This document shows positions 48,685-62,004 of a stretch of DNA of 64,000 nt, piece after piece. The notes below the pieces were generated by a model. That model searched no databases, had not been told where the DNA came from, and was given only the letters and a program-made list of their open reading frames with translations. The DNA is from Pseudomonas lurida. GTDB taxonomy: Bacteria; Pseudomonadota; Gammaproteobacteria; Pseudomonadales; Pseudomonadaceae. The DNA lies in contig NZ_JAAMRE010000004.1 of assembly GCF_013522705.1 (NCBI RefSeq), positions 124,001-188,000 of the forward strand. The letters are read 5' to 3'. A program made the position numbers and the translations under genes. Each line of letters opens with the position of its first letter. Position 1 is the stretch's first letter.

Positions 48685-50326
48685 AGACGCGCTCCTTGAA
48701 CAGGTCGATGCCGATGCGCTGGTAGGTGTCGATGAAACGCTCATCTTCGGTGCGCTGTTCGATGTACACATCGATCAGTTTACCGATCACGTCAGGCATG
48801 GCTTCCTGGGCGAAGGACGGGCCGAGGATCTTGCCCAGGCTCGCATCGCGGCTGGCGCTGCCACCCAGGGACACTTGGTAGAATTCTTCGCCTTTTTTGT
48901 CCACGCCCAGAATGCCGATATGGCCGACGTGGTGGTGGCCGCAGGCGTTCATGCACCCGGAGATGTTCAGGTCCAGCTCACCGATGTCGAACAGGTAGTC
49001 CAGGTCGTCGAAACGGCGCTGGATTGATTCGGCGATCGGGATCGACTTGGCGTTGGCCAGGGAGCAGAAGTCGCCGCCCGGGCAGCAGATGATGTCGGTC
49101 AACAGGCCGATGTTCGGCGTGGCGAAACCGTTCTCGCGCAGCTCTCCCCAGAGGGTGAACAGTTGGCTCTGCTCCACGTCCGCCAGGATGATGTTCTGTT
49201 CGTGGGACGTGCGCAGCTGGCCGAAGCTGTAGCGCTCGGCCAGGTCGGCAACCGCGTCCAGCTGTTTATCGGTGATGTCGCCCGGGGCGACGCCGGTGGG
49301 CTTGAGCGACAGGGTCACGGCCACATACCCCGGCTTCTTGTGCGCCAGGGTGTTGCGCGTACGCCAACGGGCGAAGCCTGGGTGTTGTTGGTCGAGGGCG
49401 GCGAGTTCGGCGTCCTGATTGCTCAGGGCCTTGTACTCGGGGTCGACGAAATGCTTGGCGACGCGATGCACTTCGGCGTCGGTCAGGGTGGTCTGGCCAC
49501 CGCGCAGGTGTTCCATCTCGGCCTCGACCTTCTGGGCGAACACCTCAGGGGTCAGCGCCTTGACCAGGATCTTGATCCGGGCTTTGTACTTGTTGTCGCG
49601 ACGGCCGTAGCGGTTGTAGACCCGCAGGATAGCGTCGAGGTAGCTCAACAGATCCCGCCACGGCAGGAACTCGTTGATAAACGCGCCGACCACCGGGGTA
49701 CGGCCCAGGCCGCCACCGACCAGGACACGGAAGCCCAGCTCGCCTGCGGCGTTGTACACCGGCTCCAGGCCGATATCGTGAACTTCGATAGCGGCGCGGT
49801 CCGAGGTCGAGCCATTGACGGCGATCTTGAACTTGCGCGGCAGGTAGGCGAATTCGGGGTGAAAGGTGGTCCACTGGCGAATGATTTCACACCAGGGGCG
49901 CGGGTCGATCAGCTCATCGGCGGCTACCCCGGCGAATTGGTCGGTGGTTACGTTGCGCAGGCAGTTGCCGCTGGTCTGGATCGCGTGCATCTGCACGGTG
50001 GCCAGTTCAGCCAGAATGTCCGGCACATCTTCAAGCGCCGGCCAGTTGAACTGCACGTTCTGACGGGTGCTGATGTGGGCATAGCCTTTGTCGTAGTCGC
50101 GGGCAATCCTGGCCATCATGCGTGTCTGGCGCGACGTCAGCTGGCCGTAAGGCACGGCCACGCGCAGCATCGGCGCAAAGCGCTGAACATACAGGCCATT
50201 TTGCAGGCGCAGAGGGCGGAACTCTTCTTCGCTCAGTTCACCTGCCAGATAGCGTCGGGTCTGATCACGGAACTGCTTGACGCGGTCCTCGATGATGCGC
50301 TGATCGTATTCGTCGTATACGTACAT
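48668..50326 (-). CDS. cysI: Nitrite/sulfite reductase hemoprotein (assimilatory sulfite reductase)
   Basis: A 552-residue siroheme-Fe4S4 enzyme reducing sulfite to sulfide for cysteine synthesis. The two ferredoxin-like domains are repeated; the cluster/siroheme cysteines are in DIICCPGGDFCSLA and SGCMNACGHHHVG. STRQNVQFNW and TSGNCLRNV are conserved siroheme-binding stretches. Start at MYVYDEYDQRI (ATG 50326). It is called cysI on sequence and the DUF934 neighbour, although nitrite reductase family members are related. Confidence 0.93.
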   Translation of the reverse strand: MYVYDEYDQRIIEDRVKQFRDQTRRYLAGELSEEEFRPLRLQNGLYVQRFAPMLRVAVPYGQLTSRQTRMMARIARDYDKGYAHISTRQNVQFNWPALEDVPDILAELATVQMHAIQTSGNCLRNVTTDQFAGVAADELIDPRPWCEIIRQWTTFHPEFAYLPRKFKIAVNGSTSDRAAIEVHDIGLEPVYNAAGELGFRVLVGGGLGRTPVVGAFINEFLPWRDLLSYLDAILRVYNRYGRRDNKYKARIKILVKALTPEVFAQKVEAEMEHLRGGQTTLTDAEVHRVAKHFVDPEYKALSNQDAELAALDQQHPGFARWRTRNTLAHKKPGYVAVTLSLKPTGVAPGDITDKQLDAVADLAERYSFGQLRTSHEQNIILADVEQSQLFTLWGELRENGFATPNIGLLTDIICCPGGDFCSLANAKSIPIAESIQRRFDDLDYLFDIGELDLNISGCMNACGHHHVGHIGILGVDKKGEEFYQVSLGGSASRDASLGKILGPSFAQEAMPDVIGKLIDVYIEQRTEDERFIDTYQRIGIDLFKERVYAANH

Positions 50327-50559
50327 ATAGGTCCTGTTCTCGGCAAATCTGCGCGCACGGCCGCGCACTCCCAACGGAGCCGGCGCACGATACCAGTTTG
50401 CGTTTATGCGCAAAAGTGATGTTTGAGTATATGCAAATAACCAAAATGTCTAATGCGAAGGATTCTCTCGATACCCTTATTTGTCATGCGGGCAATCATC
50501 GACTTTACTGTCATCGAGTCTTAGTGCGATCACCTATAAAACCGACAAGAGGCGATGCG

Positions 50560-50673
50560 ATGAGCAATCCTACAAAAGCCCGTAAACCCGACAGTACCGT
50601 GGATGCATGGGCCATTCTGTTCCTGATTATCCTGGTCGTGGGCACCGCCGTTTTCTGGGTCAGCCATCAGTAA
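50560..50673 (+). CDS. Small single-pass membrane peptide, 37 residues
   Basis: ATG 50560 follows AGAGG seven bases upstream and encodes a charged N-terminus (MSNPTKARKPDSTVDAW) and one hydrophobic helix (AILFLIILVVGTAVFWV). It stands alone between cysI and the DUF2970 gene. A TATAAAAC box (50535-50542) precedes it. Probably a real small inner-membrane protein of unknown role. Confidence 0.6.
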   Translation: MSNPTKARKPDSTVDAWAILFLIILVVGTAVFWVSHQ

Positions 50674-50720
50674 CAGGCCGGTGTCGAGCGGATCGGCAAC
50701 CTGGTGGACGCGTTGCTGCG

Positions 50721-50930
50721 TTAAACGCCGGCCACGTGCAGCACCAGCTTGACGATGCCGAACAGGGTCAGTGCAAACACCAGCGTAAACAGGATGCCCA
50801 GGACCACAAAATGGCTGGGCTTGCCGTGAGTGAAGTCACGGGCTCGATTCTTGCCGCTTTGCACGCCGAAGGCGGCGGCCACCACGCTGTGCAGCATCTG
50901 CCAGAAGGTCGGCGGTTTGTGCTCGTCCAT
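50721..50930 (-). CDS. DUF2970 membrane protein
   Basis: A 69-residue protein with a C-terminal hydrophobic helix (FVVLGILFTLVFALTLFGIV) and the FWQMLHSVVAAAFGVQSGKNRARDF motif of DUF2970. ATG 50930 with GGAGGGACCT directly upstream. Function unknown; it lies just downstream of metH on the same strand. Confidence 0.85.
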   Translation of the reverse strand: MDEHKPPTFWQMLHSVVAAAFGVQSGKNRARDFTHGKPSHFVVLGILFTLVFALTLFGIVKLVLHVAGV

Positions 50931-51001
50931 AGGTCCCTCCACACTCGGTGTATGAGGGACAGCATAGACAATCCGTCACGTGCCGGCGCGACGCCCAGGG
51001 A

Positions 51002-54712
<3,711 letters not shown>

Positions 54713-54876
54713 GGGACTACTCTGGTCAGGCATTACGGAGGGTAGGGATCATAGCAAACCTGTGCCGATTTTGAGCATGCCTGGATTTGCATGAATATCG
54801 TTCATGTTGCCCCGCTGCATGGCCCGGTAGAATCACCGCCAATTTTTCTGCGCACCCCTTGATTCGGGACCGATCC

Positions 54877-57171
54877 ATGTCACTTCGTTTACTCGTCGGG
54901 GCCGTGCTGGCCTTGCTCGCCAGCACTGTCCAGGCGCAGGGTCCCGTACCGGCGATCTCCTACACCCGCGATATCCAGCCGATTTTCACCGAGAAGTGCG
55001 TGGCCTGCCATGCGTGTTACGACTCCGCCTGCCAGTTGAACCTGGGCAGCGGCGAAGGCGCGGCACGGGGTGCGAGCAAAGTACCGGTCTACGATGGCGA
55101 ACGCAGCCAGGCAACCAAACCGACGCGTCTGTTCTACGACGCCTTCGGTAAAGCCGCCTGGCAACGCGAGGGGTTCAGCTCGGTACTGGATGCCCAGGGC
55201 AGCCAGGCTGCCTTGATGGCGCGCATGCTGGAACTGGGTCATCGCCGTAGTCCGCTGACGCCCAACGGCAAACTGCCGGACGACATAGTGCTGGGCCTCA
55301 ATCGCGAAAACATGTGCCCCTTGCCGGGGGAGTTCGACGCCTATGCCGGCGCGCATCCCAACGAAGGCATGCCGCTGGCGGTCACCGGGCTGACCGACGC
55401 GCAATACCAGACACTGCAACGCTGGCTGGCGTCCGGGGCCAGCATCGATGAGCAAGGCGTGGCGCCAAGCGCCAGCGAAGCCGCGCAGGTGTTGCAATGG
55501 GAAAACCTGCTTAACGCCCCAGGCGCTCGCGAGAGCCTGGTGGCGCGCTGGTTGTTCGAGCACCTGTTTATTGCCCATTTGTATTTCGACGGTGGCGAGT
55601 CGGGGCACTTTTTCCAATGGGTGCGCTCGCGTACCCCCAGCGGCCAGCCGATTGACCTGATCAACACCCGTCGCCCCAACGATGATCCGGGCACGCGGAT
55701 CTACTACCGTCTCTGGCCTGTGCAGGGCGTGATCGTGCACAAGACCCACATCACTTACCCACTCAGCGCAGCCAAAATGGCGCGAATCAAAGCGCTGTTT
55801 TACGGCAGCGATTGGCAAGTCAGTGCGCTGCCGGGCTACGGACCCGGTCGCCGCGCCAACCCGTTCGAAACGTTCGAGGCGATCCCGGCCAAGGCGCGTT
55901 ACCAGTTCATGCTGGATAACGCCGAGTACTTCGTGCGCACGTTTATTCGCGGGCCGGTATGCCGTGGGCAGATCGCCACGGACGTGATCCGCGACAACTT
56001 CTGGGCGTTGTTCCAGGACCCGGACCATGACCTGTACGTCACCGATGCACGTTATCGCGGCCAGGCCACGCCGTTGCTGGCCATGCCGGGGCAGAACGAT
56101 GACGTCGGCAGTGTGCTCAGCCTGTGGCTCAAGTACCGCGACAAGCGCAATCAATACGAAGCGCTGCGCCGCGACAGCTACGCAGACCTGCCGGCGCCCA
56201 GCTGGTCGACCCTGTGGGCCGGCAATGACAATGCGTTGTTGAGCATCTTTCGTCACTTCGACAGTGCCTCGGTCAATAAAGGCCTGATTGGAGAGGTGCC
56301 GCAGACAATGTGGCTGTTCGATTACCCGTTGCTGGAGCGCACCTATTACCAGCTGGTGGTCAATTTCGATGTATTCGGCAACGTATCGCACCAGGCCCAG
56401 ACCCGTCTGTACTTCGACCTGATCCGCAATGGCGCCGAGCAGAACTTCCTGCGTCTGATGCCGGCCGACGCCCGTGAGGACTACCTCGACGATTGGTACC
56501 AGAACAGCGGCAAGCTCAAACTGTGGCTGGACTACGAAGCGATCGACGACGACACACCCACCGGCCTGCACCTGGGTAAAAAAGATCCGAAGCGCGATTT
56601 CGCCCAACAACTGCTCGCCCGCTACGGCGACTTGAACGCCAGCCCCGACCCGATCAACCGGTGTGCCGGTGCCTATTGCTCGCGTGAAGGCATTGACCCG
56701 GCGCTGCAGGACGTCGATCAGGCCCTCAGCCGTCTCGCCTCACGCCCGGCGGCAGGGCTCAAGGTGATCAATCAATTGCCTGAAGCCACGATGCTGCGCG
56801 TCGAAACCCCGGGCGGCAAACGTGAGGTCTACAGCCTGTTGCGCAACCGTGCGCACAGTAACGTGGCGTTCCTGTTGGGCGAGGCGTATCGCTATCAACC
56901 AGGGCTGGACACGCTGACGGTCTACCCTGGGGTGCTGAGCAGCTACCCGAACTTCATATTCAATCTCCCCGCCGGGGAGGTGCCGGAGTTCGTCTCCCGC
57001 ATGGAGCAGGCCCAGGATGCCGAAAGCTTCGAGAAAATTGTCGATCGCTGGGGCGTGCGTCGCAGCCATCCGCAGTTCTGGAAGTACTTCCACGACCTGT
57101 CGCGCTACCTGCACGAGACCACCCCATTGGAAGAGGGCGTGCTGGACATGAACCGTTATCAAAACCTCTGA
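54877..57171 (+). CDS. cti: Fatty acid cis/trans isomerase
   Basis: A 764-residue periplasmic heme protein that converts cis to trans unsaturated membrane lipids, rigidifying the membrane under solvent or heat stress. Signal peptide MSLRLLVGAVLALLASTVQA, then heme motif CVACH at 41-45. The remainder, including RTFIRGPVCRGQIATDVI and LFDYPLLERTYYQLVVNFDVFG, is typical Cti. It is divergent from metH; nfuA follows. Confidence 0.95.
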   Translation: MSLRLLVGAVLALLASTVQAQGPVPAISYTRDIQPIFTEKCVACHACYDSACQLNLGSGEGAARGASKVPVYDGERSQATKPTRLFYDAFGKAAWQREGFSSVLDAQGSQAALMARMLELGHRRSPLTPNGKLPDDIVLGLNRENMCPLPGEFDAYAGAHPNEGMPLAVTGLTDAQYQTLQRWLASGASIDEQGVAPSASEAAQVLQWENLLNAPGARESLVARWLFEHLFIAHLYFDGGESGHFFQWVRSRTPSGQPIDLINTRRPNDDPGTRIYYRLWPVQGVIVHKTHITYPLSAAKMARIKALFYGSDWQVSALPGYGPGRRANPFETFEAIPAKARYQFMLDNAEYFVRTFIRGPVCRGQIATDVIRDNFWALFQDPDHDLYVTDARYRGQATPLLAMPGQNDDVGSVLSLWLKYRDKRNQYEALRRDSYADLPAPSWSTLWAGNDNALLSIFRHFDSASVNKGLIGEVPQTMWLFDYPLLERTYYQLVVNFDVFGNVSHQAQTRLYFDLIRNGAEQNFLRLMPADAREDYLDDWYQNSGKLKLWLDYEAIDDDTPTGLHLGKKDPKRDFAQQLLARYGDLNASPDPINRCAGAYCSREGIDPALQDVDQALSRLASRPAAGLKVINQLPEATMLRVETPGGKREVYSLLRNRAHSNVAFLLGEAYRYQPGLDTLTVYPGVLSSYPNFIFNLPAGEVPEFVSRMEQAQDAESFEKIVDRWGVRRSHPQFWKYFHDLSRYLHETTPLEEGVLDMNRYQNL

Positions 57172-57256
57172 CGTGTGCGGTTGGGCTTTTCCGACAAAAA
57201 CACTAGGACTTTGTAACTCTGTAATGATTTGGCGTAAACTGCCGGCAAGCCTGTGA

Positions 57257-57850
<594 letters not shown>

Positions 57851-57870
57851 GTAAGGTGTTCACTGCAAAC

Positions 57871-57903
57871 AAAAAAACGGCGCCCCGTGAGCGCCGTTTT
57901 TTT
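57871..57903 (+). terminator. Rho-independent terminator of nfuA
   Basis: ACGGCGC (57877-57883) pairs with GCGCCGT (57891-57897), flanked by A-run and seven T. It is symmetric enough to act in both directions. Confidence 0.9.
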
Positions 57904-58193
57904 ATGGTTTAAATTCAGGTGGTTACGCTATATATCTCATAAGTTGGATCAGGTAGTGCGAAGGCTTGCCTGGGATTCTGGCGAGTCAGCGTCGATATTC
58001 GTTTACTGAAGGTCCTTATCGGGGGCGAGCCCCCTCCCACATGAAGCAACCTCACAGCGACCAGTGAACGCGGTCAACTGTGGGAGGGGGCTTGCCCCCG
58101 ATAGCGCCGGATCAGCAACCAAGCCGCCCACTGATACACCCCTATAAAAATAAATTAAATCAAAAGCTTATATCTAATTTATAAGGTTATTTA
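57904..58193. other. Intergenic region with REPIN and AT-rich end
   Basis: Contains the second REPIN (58018-58102). From about 58131 to 58197 it is strikingly A+T-rich for this genome, with CTTATA (58167-58172) and TATAAG (58180-58185) forming a weak hairpin that may end cobM transcription on the minus strand. No ORF with an SD was found. Confidence 0.6.
58018..58102. repeat. REPIN in the opposite REP arrangement
   Basis: ATCGGGGGCGAGCCCCC then TCCCAC opens the element near 58018, and GTGGGAGGGGGCTTGCCCC closes it, ending near 58102. The two REPs point the other way round compared with the copy at 30245-30336, and the spacer is different. It lies in the AT-rich gap between nfuA and cobM. Confidence 0.9.
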
Positions 58194-58940
58194 TCAAGGT
58201 CGATAAAGGTGTGCATGCCCCGCCCGATACAACGAAGATTCACTGAAACCGTCACTGGCCAGCACCCGGCCCACCACAATCAACGCCGTGCGCCGAAAAC
58301 CTTTGGCGGCGACTTTCTCGGTGATATCCCCCAGCGTGCCCACCGCCCAATCCTGATCCGGCCAGGTCGCGCGATGCACCACGGCGATCGGGCAATCCGC
58401 GCCGTAATGCGGCAGCAGTTCGGCGACGATCTTTTCCAGATGGTTGACCCCCAGATGAATCGCCATGGTAGTGCCATGTTGCGCCAGGCTGGCGAACTCC
58501 TCGCCGGCAGGCATGCGGGTCTTGTCGGCATAGCGCGTCAGAATCACGCTCTGGGCGATATCCGGCAGGGTCAGTTCGGCTTCCAGCAAGGCCGCGCAAG
58601 CGGCAACGGCGGTGACACCGGGGACGATCTGGAACGGGATGCCCAGCTCACGCAAGCAGCGAATCTGCTCGCCAATTGCCCCATACAGGCTAGGGTCGCC
58701 GGAATGTACCCGCGCCACATCGAAGCCTTTGGCGTGGGCGGTCTTGATCAGTTCGATGATCTGTTCCAAGTGCAGCTCAGCGCTGTTGACCACCTGTGAG
58801 GCCTGATGCCCCTCCAGCACCGCGGCCGGCACCAGCGAGCCGGCATAGATGATCACCGGGCAGCTGCGGATCAATCGCTGGCCCTTGACGGTGATCAATT
58901 CCGGATCGCCGGGGCCGGCGCCGATAAAGTAGACGGTCAT
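58194..58940 (-). CDS. cobM: Precorrin-4 C11-methyltransferase
   Basis: A 248-residue SAM-dependent tetrapyrrole methylase of aerobic cobalamin synthesis. GAGPGDPELITVKG near the N-terminus, VHSGDPSLYGAIGEQ and the central VPGVTAVAACAALLEAELTLP are family signatures. It is transcribed away from the riboswitch region, after cobE, in the cbtB-cbtA-cobE-cobM group; the gap to cobE is 70 bases. Confidence 0.94.
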   Translation of the reverse strand: MTVYFIGAGPGDPELITVKGQRLIRSCPVIIYAGSLVPAAVLEGHQASQVVNSAELHLEQIIELIKTAHAKGFDVARVHSGDPSLYGAIGEQIRCLRELGIPFQIVPGVTAVAACAALLEAELTLPDIAQSVILTRYADKTRMPAGEEFASLAQHGTTMAIHLGVNHLEKIVAELLPHYGADCPIAVVHRATWPDQDWAVGTLGDITEKVAAKGFRRTALIVVGRVLASDGFSESSLYRAGHAHLYRP

Positions 58941-59010
58941 GGAGCGTTCCTGTGAAAAAACGGGCGAGCATGAAGATTACTCATGATCGGGGAGGGCGAT
59001 TATCGGGTTT

Positions 59011-59403
59011 TTAACCCGTGCAGGCCAATGCCACGGTGGCGTGGGCATTTTTGCGGCGGGTGATCAGCAGCCTGGCAGGGGCGCCGCTGATCTGTTCGGC
59101 CGCCGCCAGCGCGGCGCTCTCGGCAATGCCGTAACAGCCGGTATGGGCAAAAGCCACAAGAGATTTGTGGCTCAGGCGCCCTTCATACGCCGCCAGATGC
59201 CGGGCGTTAAAGTCCAACAAGGGCAGGTTCAAGGCTGCGGCCAACGCCAGCAGCCCTGGTTCGGCCTGTTTCAGATCGATACTCGCCAGTGCAGCGAGCT
59301 GGCGGCGCTCGACGCCTGCTTCGACCAATGCCGCATCCAGCAACGCCAACAGAGTGTGCACCTCGCAACCTCGCTGGCAGCCCAGGCCGGCGACGAGGGT
59401 CAT
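59011..59403 (-). CDS. cobE: Cobalamin biosynthesis protein CobE (CbiG C-terminal-like)
   Basis: A 130-residue protein with MTLVAGLGCQRGCEVHTLLAL, VERRQLAALASIDLKQAEPGL and the C-terminal ARLLITRRKNAHATVALA. This is the CobE/CbiG-C fold assigned to the aerobic corrin pathway; the exact step is not settled in the literature. Its ATG overlaps the stop of cbtA by four bases (ATGA). Confidence 0.88.
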   Translation of the reverse strand: MTLVAGLGCQRGCEVHTLLALLDAALVEAGVERRQLAALASIDLKQAEPGLLALAAALNLPLLDFNARHLAAYEGRLSHKSLVAFAHTGCYGIAESAALAAAEQISGAPARLLITRRKNAHATVALACTG

Positions 59404-60092
59404 GCCGCGTAATGACTGTCGCCATGGCGACGGAACCACCACGCGCTGATCAGGCCCAGGGCCAGCCAGAACACCATGTTGGTCAGCTGCGAGGCGATCT
59501 TGAACTGCGCTTCCAGCGCCTGCGGCGCCAGCATCGAATGCACGGCCGGCTGTGGCGCGCCAATCACATGGGGCACCGCCAGGATCGCCACGCCCAGGAC
59601 TTTGAGCAGCACATTGCGACCGAACACCAGCAAGGCGATGCCGACCGCAGTGGACGCGGCGGTGCCGATCCACCAGGTCTGGCGCAGCGCCAGGTCAGCC
59701 GCTGCGGTGCCCGGCAGTTCCGGCGGCAGGCCCAAGGTCGGCGCCAGCACGAAGGTTGCGTAACCGGCCAGGCCCCACAGCAGGCCCTGGGCGGTGCGTG
59801 TCGGGGCACGCAGGGTGTAGAGACCGGCCAGCATCAAGGCAAAACCGACGGCCACCACCAAGTTGCCGGCGGTGGTCGACAGCACGCGCTGCCAGCCGTC
59901 TTCCGGCTCCCAGGCTTCGGCGTCGTGGGTGTGCGTGGCGGTGCCGGCGGCGTGTTCATGGGCTGCCGGTGCCTGCTCGAAAGTCTCGGCCTGCAAAATC
60001 AGCGGTGCCACCCAGAAGCTTTGCAGCAGGGTCAGCAGCAAGGCGGCCAGCAGGCCGGTGAACCCCGCGGTTTGCGCAATACGCTTGATCAT
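59400..60092 (-). CDS. cbtA: Cobalt transporter subunit CbtA
   Basis: A 230-residue inner-membrane protein with about six hydrophobic segments and a His-rich patch (HEHAAGTATHTHD). CbtA/CbtB pairs are cobalamin-riboswitch-linked cobalt importers. ATG 60092 (MIKRIAQTAGFTGLLAAL) begins the family N-terminus. It follows cbtB after 11 bases. Confidence 0.9.
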   Translation of the reverse strand: MIKRIAQTAGFTGLLAALLLTLLQSFWVAPLILQAETFEQAPAAHEHAAGTATHTHDAEAWEPEDGWQRVLSTTAGNLVVAVGFALMLAGLYTLRAPTRTAQGLLWGLAGYATFVLAPTLGLPPELPGTAAADLALRQTWWIGTAASTAVGIALLVFGRNVLLKVLGVAILAVPHVIGAPQPAVHSMLAPQALEAQFKIASQLTNMVFWLALGLISAWWFRRHGDSHYAA

Positions 60093-60103
60093 CTCGGCAG
60101 GCC

Positions 60104-60292
60104 TCAGTGGCACGGGAACGCGGCGCTGTGGCGGGTATCGTGGGCGGCGTTGTGCACCGCCTCGATGTGCGAGAAACCGGCGAAATACACCAGGCATGCA
60201 CCAAGGATCGACGCACCGATGGCGGCGGTCAGGCGTTGGCTCAGGGTAGTGGTGCCGCTGACGGCGGGCGAGGTGCTGCTGATGATCGACAT
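60104..60292 (-). CDS. cbtB: Cobalt transporter subunit CbtB
   Basis: A 62-residue protein with one transmembrane helix (AIGASILGACLVYFAGFSHI) and a C-terminal His group (EAVHNAAHDTRHSAAFPCH) fitting metal capture. First gene after the minus-strand riboswitch; a terminator-like hairpin (60334-60357) sits in the leader. AAAGGGACG precedes the ATG. Confidence 0.9.
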   Translation of the reverse strand: MSIISSTSPAVSGTTTLSQRLTAAIGASILGACLVYFAGFSHIEAVHNAAHDTRHSAAFPCH

Positions 60293-60333
60293 GGCGCGTC
60301 CCTTTCAAGTGTCTGGGGTGGAGACGTGCGCAT

Positions 60334-60357
60334 GAAAACCCCGCGAGCCGGGCTCGC
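60334..60357 (-). terminator. Hairpin with T-run, expression platform of the cbtB riboswitch
   Basis: On the minus strand GCGAGCC and GGCTCGC (plus 60351-60357 and 60343-60349) form a stem followed by GGGG and TTTT (plus 60335-60338). It lies between the riboswitch and cbtB and could terminate transcription when cobalamin is bound. Confidence 0.6.
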
Positions 60358-60404
60358 AAGGTTTAAACAGCGCCCGCCCACCGCGGGTTTGTTATCTGAT
60401 TTTT

Positions 60405-60600
60405 TCGGGCCGGTCTCCGGGCTTGCGAGGGGGCTCTGCCAGGAACCCTTAAAGCGTCGCCTTCCCATGCTCAAGCACAGTGGCCGTGACGCTTCGCTCG
60501 CTTACCGTTGCGGGGGCAGCACCGGACTTTTCACGCAGGCATCAACCTGGCGAATCACCGGTTTCCCGTTTCACCCTGTGAAGGGCACCCGAAACAAGAT
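60405..60600 (-). ncRNA. Cobalamin riboswitch before cbtB
   Basis: Read on the minus strand, the conserved landmarks occur in order: TCGGGTGCCCTTC near 60590, GCTGCCCCCGCAACGGTAAG in the core, the B12 box GCCACTG (plus 60478-60484), GGGAAGGCG, and the closing AAGCCCGGAGACCGGCC near 60406. This is a full aptamer class match. It should shut off cobalt uptake and cobE-cobM when adenosylcobalamin is sufficient. Confidence 0.93.
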
Positions 60601-60659
60601 GTGTAGGAGAGCATGGGTGGCGGACGGTAGTCAAATGCGACCAGCCCCTGTAGCCTTGC

Positions 60660-60845
60660 ACCCTCGAGGTTCTTCGGCCCAGGCCGAAGCTAAGAAGGGA
60701 ACGCGGTCAAAGCCGCGGCTGCCCCCGCAACTGTGAAGGGTTCAGTTGACTGCCATGCCACTGCCATCAGGCGGGAAGGCGCAGTCGGCGCCGGTCGCAA
60801 GACCTGCACGCCCCAAGCCAGGAGACCTGCCTCGGCACCGATTTT
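60660..60845 (+). ncRNA. Cobalamin riboswitch before cobW
   Basis: Plus-strand landmarks: GAGGTTCTTCGG (60666), AAGGGAACGCGGTCAAAG, GGCTGCCCCCGCAACTGTGA in the core, B12 box GCCACTG (60757-60763), GCGGGAAGGCGCAG, and closing AGCCAGGAGACCTGCC. Good match to the cobalamin aptamer. It is divergent from the minus-strand copy with about 60 bases between their 5' ends, and controls cobW-cobN. Confidence 0.95.
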
Positions 60846-60939
60846 CAATTCAACCGGGCGGGGTGATCCGGTGACGAAATCTGCTGCTGCGCGCCTGCGC
60901 AGGGCCATCGTCCCGTCTGCCCGCCCCCAAGGGCATCCG

Positions 60940-62001
60940 ATGAAAACACTGGCCAAACTCCCCGTCACCATCGTTACCGGCTTTCTCGGCTCGGGCAAAA
61001 CGACCTTGCTGCGCCATATGCTCGACAACGCCCAGGGCCGTCGCATTGCGGTGATCGTCAATGAGTTCGGCGAGCTGGGCATCGACGGCGAGATCCTCAA
61101 ACAGTGCTCCATCGGTTGCACCGAAGAAGAAGCCAACGGCCGCGTGTACGAGCTGGCCAACGGCTGCCTGTGCTGCACGGTGCAGGAAGAATTCTTCCCG
61201 GTGATGCGCGAACTGGTTGCCCGTCGCGGCGACCTCGACCATATCCTGATCGAAACCTCGGGCCTGGCCCTGCCAAAACCCTTGGTCCAGGCCTTCCAGT
61301 GGCCGGAAATCCGCAGCGCCTGCACGGTGGATGCGGTCATCACCGTGGTCGACAGCCCGGCCGTGGCCGCCGGCACTTTTGCCGCGTTCCCGGATCAGGT
61401 CGACGCCCAGCGCAAGCTCGACCCGAACCTGGACCACGAATCGCCGCTGCACGAACTGTTCGCCGACCAACTGGCCAGCGCCGACCTGGTGATCCTCAAT
61501 AAATGTGACCTGATCAGTCCCGATGACCTGGCCCGTGTGCGCCTGGAAGTCGCCGAAGAACTGCCGCCGGCGGTGAAGATTGTCGAAGCCAGCAGCGGTC
61601 GCCTGCCTTTGGAGGTGCTGATCGGTCTTGGCGCAGGCTCCGAGGATCACATCGACGCCCGTCACAGCCATCACGATCACCACCACGACGGTGAAGACGA
61701 TCATGATCACGACGCGTTCGACTCCATCTCCATCGATCTGCCCCAGGCCGACGAAGCGCTGCTGCTCGATGCCTTGACGCAACTGGTGGTGCAACACGGC
61801 ATCCTGCGCGTCAAAGGCTTTGCCTCCATTCCCAACAAACCGATGCGCCTGTTGATCCAAGGCGTGGGTACGCGTTTCGACAAGCATTTCGATCGCGCCT
61901 GGACAGCCGACGAACCGCGCATCACGCGCCTGGTGCTGATCGGTCAGGACCTGGACGCGGCGGGCCTTGAAGCGCACCTGCGCGCCGCGCTCAGCGTTTA
62001 A
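60940..62001 (+). CDS. cobW: Cobalamin-associated GTPase CobW
   Basis: A 353-residue G3E-family GTPase, thought to deliver cobalt to the chelatase. P-loop GFLGSGKTT at 14-22, the CLCC metal motif at 76-79, NKCD guanine-recognition motif, and a His/Asp-rich loop near 240-255 (HSHHDHHHDGEDDHDHD). ATG 60940 after AAGGGC is chosen because the earlier open frame runs back into the riboswitch. cobN starts 3 bases after the stop. Confidence 0.94.
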   Translation: MKTLAKLPVTIVTGFLGSGKTTLLRHMLDNAQGRRIAVIVNEFGELGIDGEILKQCSIGCTEEEANGRVYELANGCLCCTVQEEFFPVMRELVARRGDLDHILIETSGLALPKPLVQAFQWPEIRSACTVDAVITVVDSPAVAAGTFAAFPDQVDAQRKLDPNLDHESPLHELFADQLASADLVILNKCDLISPDDLARVRLEVAEELPPAVKIVEASSGRLPLEVLIGLGAGSEDHIDARHSHHDHHHDGEDDHDHDAFDSISIDLPQADEALLLDALTQLVVQHGILRVKGFASIPNKPMRLLIQGVGTRFDKHFDRAWTADEPRITRLVLIGQDLDAAGLEAHLRAALSV

Positions 62002-62004
62002 CCC

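Noticed and set aside
54713..54876. Cobalamin riboswitch in front of metH
   Set aside because: The divergent metH-cti gap is too short and lacks the B12 box GCCACTG.
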